The notes below the pieces were generated by a model that was given only the letters and a program-made list of their open reading frames with translations, made no database searches and was not told the origin of the DNA. 10,154 bases of DNA from contig CAZEFW010000225.1 in assembly GCA_964511535.1 (NCBI GenBank), positions 1-10,154 of the forward strand, in the 5' to 3' direction. Positions within the stretch are counted from its first letter, which is position 1, and every line of letters starts with the position of its first letter. Below, one piece after another: positions 6,589-10,154 of this stretch. The translations under genes and the position numbers were made by a program. The DNA comes from CAZCFB01 sp964511535 (GTDB lineage: Bacteria > Myxococcota_A > Polyangia > GCA-2747355 > CAZCFB01).

Positions 6589-6756
6589 GTCCGAGAGCTT
6601 ACACAGTCGGTCGTCGGTCGTCGATATTTGATACCCGGGGTCAGCAGTCGGGAGTCGGGAGTCGCGGGTCCATGGGCGCGGTACGGGTCCTGTCCCTGCG
6701 AGGAGTTCAGATTGCCTATTGGATTTTGTGTCCAGTTCCATAGAATGGAGTCCACG
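6589..6756. repeat. Divergent intergenic region with two 7-bp tandem repeats
   Basis: This 168-bp spacer separates the minus-strand hydrolase-mla cluster from the plus-strand DUF4015 gene, so it should contain promoters for both. It holds GTCGGTC in about 2.6 tandem copies at 6606-6623 and GTCGGGA-like units in three copies at 6647-6668, with an AT-rich ATATTTGATA between them. Near the right gene lies the inverted repeat TCCAT-AGA-ATGGA (6737-6749). I do not see a convincing -35/-10 pair for either direction. Confidence 0.6.
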
Positions 6757-8055
6757 ATGGCGCGGATCGCAGGGATATTGTCGTTCTTGGTGATATTACT
6801 CGCCTTTACTGTGTCCATTGCCAGAGAACGCCCGGCCTGGCTGCGTCACAGCCCGTGCCATGACAGGTCCAAACTGCCGGGGTGCCTCAAGACGCGCCAC
6901 AGCAGGGCCCTGCGTCCGTACAGCCAGAAAACATACCGGAACCACGGCTCGTCAGACCGGCTCACCTCTGCCGGACACCGCGCCCGCGGGTTCTACCTGT
7001 CGCCGTACTACCTGCGCAAAGTGAGCGTCGAGGCCATCGCGAAGCTGATGAGCAGGGCTCACATGAACACGGTGGTCATCGACGTCAAGGATGACCTGGG
7101 GCGGGTGCTCTACCCGAGCAAGGTGCCCCTGAGCCGCGGTTCCCAGCAGCGGCTCCTGCGGGATCCGCGGGACATCGTGCGGCGCTTTCACCGCCGCGGC
7201 ATCTATGTCATCGCCCGGCTGGTGTGCTTCAAGGACAGCCGGCTGCCGTACAAGCGGCCCGACCTGGCGGTGCGGGCGGCCAGCCGGGGTGAGCGGCTCT
7301 TCTCCGCCGGGGCCAACTGGATCGACGCCTACAGCCCCGAGGTGCAGGACTACCTCATCGACCTGGCCAGAGAGGTGCGAGGGCTCGGCTTCGACGAGAT
7401 CCAGCTCGACTACATCCGCTTCCCCAAGGGGCGAGCCTCACGCTGGGGCGTCTGGCTGCACAGCGACGGTCGAAGCCGCGCCGAGGTGATCAACCAGTTC
7501 CTCTCCCGGCTGGATCGGGCCGTGGATCTGCCCCTGAGCGCCGATGTCTACGGGCTGACCACCCTGGTGGAGGGCGATCCTCGCAAGCTGGGGCAGACCA
7601 TCGAGCAGATGGCCGCTCACGTGGAGGCGATCTCCCCGATGATGTACGCCAACGGCATGGGGACCTACTTCCCCGGCGGCGTGCTCACCGAGCGGGTCTA
7701 TCGGATCCTCCACTGCGGCCTCTGGCGAGCGCGCCAGAAGGCGCCGAACATCGTGCTGCGGCCCTTCTTGCAGTCATACCCCAACCGGGTGGAGCCGTTC
7801 TTCGGGCCGGGGTTCATTCAGTCGCAGGTCAGGATCGCCGAGCGGAGCGGCGCCGAGGGGTTCCTGTTCTGGAACTCCACCATGCAGAACACCGTGGCGT
7901 ACCGTGCACTGCGCGCCATGGGGCAGCGCTATTTCGACGCATTCGGCACCGACACCAACCAGCACCGGGAGCCGCGGAACGGCCCCGGCCCCTGGTGTCC
8001 GCCCAACGGTGTGGTGTGGGAGGAGTCCAAAAAGGAGCAGGCATCTCTCAGGTAG
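6757..8055 (+). CDS. Secreted DUF4015 putative glycoside hydrolase
   Basis: The 432-residue product begins with a signal sequence or membrane anchor (MARIAGILSFLVILLAFTVS), then a basic, Cys-containing linker to about residue 75. From RGFYLSPYYLRK (77-88) on it matches the DUF4015 family (PF13200), predicted TIM-barrel proteins annotated as putative glycoside hydrolases. Family-like elements are TVVIDVKDDLGRVLYPS (105-121), GIYVIARLVCFKD (148-160), the acidic strand FDEIQLDYIRFP (212-223), LSADVYG (260-266), ISPMMYANG (292-300) and GAEGFLFWN (365-373). D213, E214 and D218 are candidate active-site acids. Activity and substrate are unproven for most of the family; a cell-wall or exopolysaccharide target is a guess. 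The ATG at 6757 is chosen because GGAG lies 6 nt upstream and the signal peptide follows at once; ATG 6745 and the frame upstream to 6628 are alternatives. The C-terminal 35 residues lie outside the domain. Confidence 0.8.
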   Translation: MARIAGILSFLVILLAFTVSIARERPAWLRHSPCHDRSKLPGCLKTRHSRALRPYSQKTYRNHGSSDRLTSAGHRARGFYLSPYYLRKVSVEAIAKLMSRAHMNTVVIDVKDDLGRVLYPSKVPLSRGSQQRLLRDPRDIVRRFHRRGIYVIARLVCFKDSRLPYKRPDLAVRAASRGERLFSAGANWIDAYSPEVQDYLIDLAREVRGLGFDEIQLDYIRFPKGRASRWGVWLHSDGRSRAEVINQFLSRLDRAVDLPLSADVYGLTTLVEGDPRKLGQTIEQMAAHVEAISPMMYANGMGTYFPGGVLTERVYRILHCGLWRARQKAPNIVLRPFLQSYPNRVEPFFGPGFIQSQVRIAERSGAEGFLFWNSTMQNTVAYRALRAMGQRYFDAFGTDTNQHREPRNGPGPWCPPNGVVWEESKKEQASLR

Positions 8056-8200
8056 GCTGCTCTAATTACAGCGAAAAAGGCCGGAATCACAAAAGGAACA
8101 GATCGGGTCTGGTCAAGCCGCGGACGAGCGCGTATGTTGCCGGATGCAACCGGGTGCTACGGCCCGGTATGTGATTGGTATCGAAACAAGGAGGAATAGC
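8056..8200 (+). promoter_or_regulatory. Leader region of the Cys-rich lipoprotein gene
   Basis: This 145-bp spacer ends in a very strong ribosome binding site, AAGGAGG (8188-8194), 6 nt before the GTG start at 8201. An inverted repeat ACCGGG (8149-8154) and CCCGGT (8163-8168) with an 8-nt loop lies about 33 bp upstream of the start and could be a leader hairpin or operator. No clear promoter hexamers with normal spacing are visible. Confidence 0.5.
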
Positions 8201-9997
8201 GTGTTTTCCAGATCATGGCTCATAACCTTATTGCTCGCCGCGGGGCTCGTCCTCGGCGCGTGTAGCGACGACGACAACAACAACAACAACGTCAAGAAGG
8301 ACACTGGCCCCGGTCAGCTCGACAAGGGTCCCGGCAAGAAGGACGGCGGCGGCACCAAGAAGGACGGCGGCGGCACCAAGGGCTGCATCGCCAAGTGCAC
8401 CTCCCAGAAGGCGTACCTCTGCGTGGAGGCCACGGTCTCCGGCACCACCAAGTGCGTGGAGTGCACCAAGAACGAGCACTGCCAGAACAACCCCGGCGCC
8501 CTGGGCGCGACCTGCGACACCTCCAAGAACATCTGCACCTGCGCCAAGGACGGCGACTGCAAGGGCAAGTCCTACGGCACCAAGTGCGACACCCAGTACA
8601 AGATGTGTGGCTGCACCGGCGACAGCAACTGCACCTCCCCCAAGAAGTGCGTGGGCACCCTGTTCGGCGCCAAGGTTTGCAGCAAGCCGTGCACCGCGGA
8701 CGCCGACTGCGCCGGCAGCACCAACAAGAAGTGCGACAAGGCCTCCGGCAAGTGCGTGGCCTGCAAGGTGGACGCGGACTGCACCAGCTCCACCGCCAAG
8801 TACTGCTCTGCCAAGCTGGGCAAGTGCGTGGCGTGTAAGACCGACGCCAACTGCTCCAGCAAGACCGCGCCCTACTGCGACGACAGCTCCGGCAAGTGCT
8901 CCGAGTGCGCCAAGGACTCCCACTGCACCGGCTACGTGTGGGGCAACAAGTGCATGACCAGCTCCACCTACGGCAAGCTTTGCCGCTGCAAGGCCAACAG
9001 CGACTGCACCAACAACCCCAACGGCCCCACCTGCTACACCAAGTACAGCAAGTGCAGCTGCAAGAGCGACGGCGACTGCAAGAGTAAGACCTACTCCAAG
9101 TGCCTGGTCCCCTACGCCGGCGCCACCTACAAGAACTGCCAGAAGCCTTGCCTGACCAACGCGGACTGCACCAGCTCCACCGCGCCGATCTGCAAGAAGG
9201 CCACCGGCGCCTGCGTGGCTTGCCTGGGTGACACCGACTGCAAGACCTCCACCGCCCCGTTCTGCGACGCCACCAAGAACACCTGCGTGGCCTGCAAGGC
9301 GGACGCCGACTGCAAGACCGACCTGAACGGCAGCAAGTGCGTCTCCGGCGCCTGCACCTGCAAGGCGGACACCGACTGCAAGACCGGCTACGCCTGGGGT
9401 GACAAGTGCGACACCGGCACCCTGAAGCGCTGCAAGTGCGCCGCCAACGCCGGCTGCGCCAAGAACGTCAACGGGCCCACCTGCTTCAATACTTCCAAGG
9501 CACCGTACGCCAAGTGCAGCTGCACCACAGACGGCGACTGCAAGACCGACAAGAAGTACAACAAGTGCCTCGTGCCGTACTCCGGCGCCCTGTACAAGCA
9601 CTGCCAGAAGGGCTGCAAGACCAACGCGGACTGCGCGGCCAACGCCAATGCCAAGGCGTGCAAGACCAGTACAGAGGCCTGCGTCCAGTGCAACACCGAC
9701 AAGGACTGCAAGACCCTGTACACCAGCTACCCCTGGTACAAGGTGTGCGACGCCACCAAGAACAGCTGCGCCGAGTGCGCCAAGGACGCGGACTGCGACA
9801 GCAAGTCGCTGGGCAACAAGTGCGACAGCAGCAACAAGATCTGCACCTGCGCCAAGGACGCCGACTGCGCCAACAACATCAACGGCAAGAAGTGCAACTC
9901 CAGCTACAAGGCGTGCGCCTGCGTGGCCGACACCGACTGCCCCACCGGCAAGAAGTGCACCGGCTCCACCGGCTTCGGCACCAAGTACTGCAAGTAG
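8201..9997 (+). CDS. Cysteine-rich repeat lipoprotein
   Basis: The 598-residue protein starts with a lipoprotein signal peptide ending in the lipobox LGAC (lipidated C21), so it should be anchored in the envelope or on the cell surface. A flexible linker follows (DDDNNNNN, then KKDGGGT twice). The rest, from about residue 61, is a chain of small Cys-rich units. I count 85 cysteines including C21, leaving 84, an even number that suits full disulfide pairing, and 20 copies of a D/N-x-x-C-like signature (DADC, DGDC, TNADC). A typical unit is CxxC-x5-C-x7-C-x6. Such proteins are common in Myxococcota-type genomes; their function is unknown, and structural or adhesive roles are guesses. The GTG start at 8201 follows AAGGAGG; the ATG at 8144 would add 19 residues before the signal peptide. 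Cys is nearly always TGC and Lys AAG, consistent with high expression. It requires export and oxidative folding. Confidence 0.85.
   Translation: MFSRSWLITLLLAAGLVLGACSDDDNNNNNVKKDTGPGQLDKGPGKKDGGGTKKDGGGTKGCIAKCTSQKAYLCVEATVSGTTKCVECTKNEHCQNNPGALGATCDTSKNICTCAKDGDCKGKSYGTKCDTQYKMCGCTGDSNCTSPKKCVGTLFGAKVCSKPCTADADCAGSTNKKCDKASGKCVACKVDADCTSSTAKYCSAKLGKCVACKTDANCSSKTAPYCDDSSGKCSECAKDSHCTGYVWGNKCMTSSTYGKLCRCKANSDCTNNPNGPTCYTKYSKCSCKSDGDCKSKTYSKCLVPYAGATYKNCQKPCLTNADCTSSTAPICKKATGACVACLGDTDCKTSTAPFCDATKNTCVACKADADCKTDLNGSKCVSGACTCKADTDCKTGYAWGDKCDTGTLKRCKCAANAGCAKNVNGPTCFNTSKAPYAKCSCTTDGDCKTDKKYNKCLVPYSGALYKHCQKGCKTNADCAANANAKACKTSTEACVQCNTDKDCKTLYTSYPWYKVCDATKNSCAECAKDADCDSKSLGNKCDSSNKICTCAKDADCANNINGKKCNSSYKACACVADTDCPTGKKCTGSTGFGTKYCK
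8267..8377 (+). repeat. In-gene microsatellite and 21-bp tandem repeat (lipoprotein linker)
   Basis: Right after the lipobox, the gene carries three GAC codons followed by five AAC codons (8267-8290). Further on lies a perfect 21-bp tandem duplication (8336-8356 and 8357-8377), each copy coding for KKDGGGT. Both are in frame and lengthen the linker between the lipid anchor and the folded repeats. Unit-number changes would alter linker length without a frameshift. Confidence 0.9.
8930..9619 (+). repeat. Long internal duplication in the Cys-rich gene
   Basis: The segment starting GYVWGNKC at 8930 recurs as GYAWGDKC at 9386, an offset of 456 bp (152 codons). Both copies continue through NGPTC, an SC-x4-DC-K unit, and LVPYAGATYKNCQK versus LVPYSGALYKHCQK, then TNADC. 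Small insertions (for example FNTSKAPYAKC versus YTKYSKC) shift the spacing. The gene therefore grew by block duplication of several Cys units as well as single units. Confidence 0.75.
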
Positions 9998-10013
9998 GAG
10001 CGCTTCGCGCTCC
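9997..10013 (+). terminator. Hairpin at the stop codon of the Cys-rich gene
   Basis: GGAGCGC (9997-10003) and GCGCTCC (10007-10013) form a perfect 7-bp stem with a TTC loop, starting on the last base of the TAG stop. No T run follows, so it is either a weak terminator or a 3'-end stabilising hairpin. Confidence 0.5.
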
Positions 10014-10084
10014 GGCTTGAGGCTGTGAGGCTGTGAGGCTTGAGGGTAGGTAACCCTCGCGCCTCAAGGCGCACGCCTCAAGCC
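10014..10084. repeat. Nested inverted repeats and 8-bp tandem units
   Basis: GGCTTGAGG occurs at 10014-10022 and 10037-10045, with two GGCTGTGA units between them. Its complement CCTCAAGCC lies at 10076-10084, and the shorter CCTCAAG at 10062-10068. A smaller stem, GAGGGT (10042-10047) with ACCCTC (10053-10058), sits in the middle. The arms can therefore pair in several ways. This could form a bidirectional terminator or a REP-like element; no T run is seen. The remaining bases to 10154 show no gene or recognisable site. Confidence 0.6.
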
Positions 10085-10154
10085 CCAACCAATCCCCCCC
10101 CTCAAGCGGTGAGTTTCAAGAAAGATGTCGCATCAAGTGTGATCACTGGGCGAC

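Noticed and set aside
6719..6746. TTGGAT and TAGAAT, 16 bp apart, as a promoter for the DUF4015 gene
   Set aside because: Transcription would begin almost at the chosen start codon and leave out its ribosome binding site, so the match is probably chance.
6628..6756. Upstream extension of the DUF4015 frame
   Set aside because: It would put 43 residues ahead of a clear signal peptide and is partly encoded by tandem repeats; GGAG precedes the ATG at 6757.
8228..9601. A 457-codon open frame on the minus strand opposite the Cys-rich gene
   Set aside because: It is an Ala/Gly/Val-rich shadow created by the repeated TGC and AAG codons on the other strand; it has no start signal and no domain.

Overview
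The window is high-GC bacterial DNA from a Gram-negative organism. It has an Mla-type envelope lipid-transport cassette, a secreted lipoprotein with about 20 cysteine-rich repeats on a short low-complexity linker, and a DUF4015 protein. This mix resembles Myxococcota or another deltaproteobacterial-type lineage; that placement is inference, because the window contains no rRNA or other phylogenetic marker.

Layout. Positions 1-221 hold no gene, only a G-rich short-period repeat tract interrupted by a 12-bp direct repeat that looks like an insertion-sequence end. A diacylglycerol-kinase-family lipid kinase (222-1295, minus) follows. After a 255-bp gap comes a compact minus-strand cluster, listed here in transcription order: alpha/beta hydrolase (6588-5785), MlaE-type permease (5782-4967), MlaF-type ATPase (4959-4147), MlaD-type MCE protein (4150-2588) and an ArsS-type radical SAM protein (2528-1551). 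The first four genes are 2-7 bp apart or overlap by 4 bp, so they probably form one operon. Divergently, on the plus strand, lie a DUF4015 putative glycoside hydrolase with a signal peptide (6757-8055) and a 598-aa Cys-rich lipoprotein (8201-9997). The right end holds nested inverted repeats and no gene.

Main result. The radical SAM gene seems to end at a TGA at 1572-1574 after CTAGSGFT. In-frame translation continues GGAISS and then stops at TGA 1551-1553. ArsS-family proteins carry a C-terminal (Cys/Sec)-Gly-Gly-Ala motif just after a CxxC-TAG segment, and a hairpin with a GGC loop begins 16 nt after the TGA. The TGA is therefore best read as selenocysteine, giving a 325-aa selenoprotein instead of a 318-aa one. 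No sel genes and no arsM are in the window.

Other points of interest are the MlaD-like protein, whose C-terminal ~190 residues look like outer-membrane-type beta strands fused to an inner-membrane-anchored MCE domain; the lipid kinase, whose second conserved loop is unusual; and the Cys-rich lipoprotein, which shows a ~152-residue internal duplication. Together the kinase, hydrolase and Mla genes suggest an envelope-lipid theme. The two secreted products on the other strand are not obviously connected to it.
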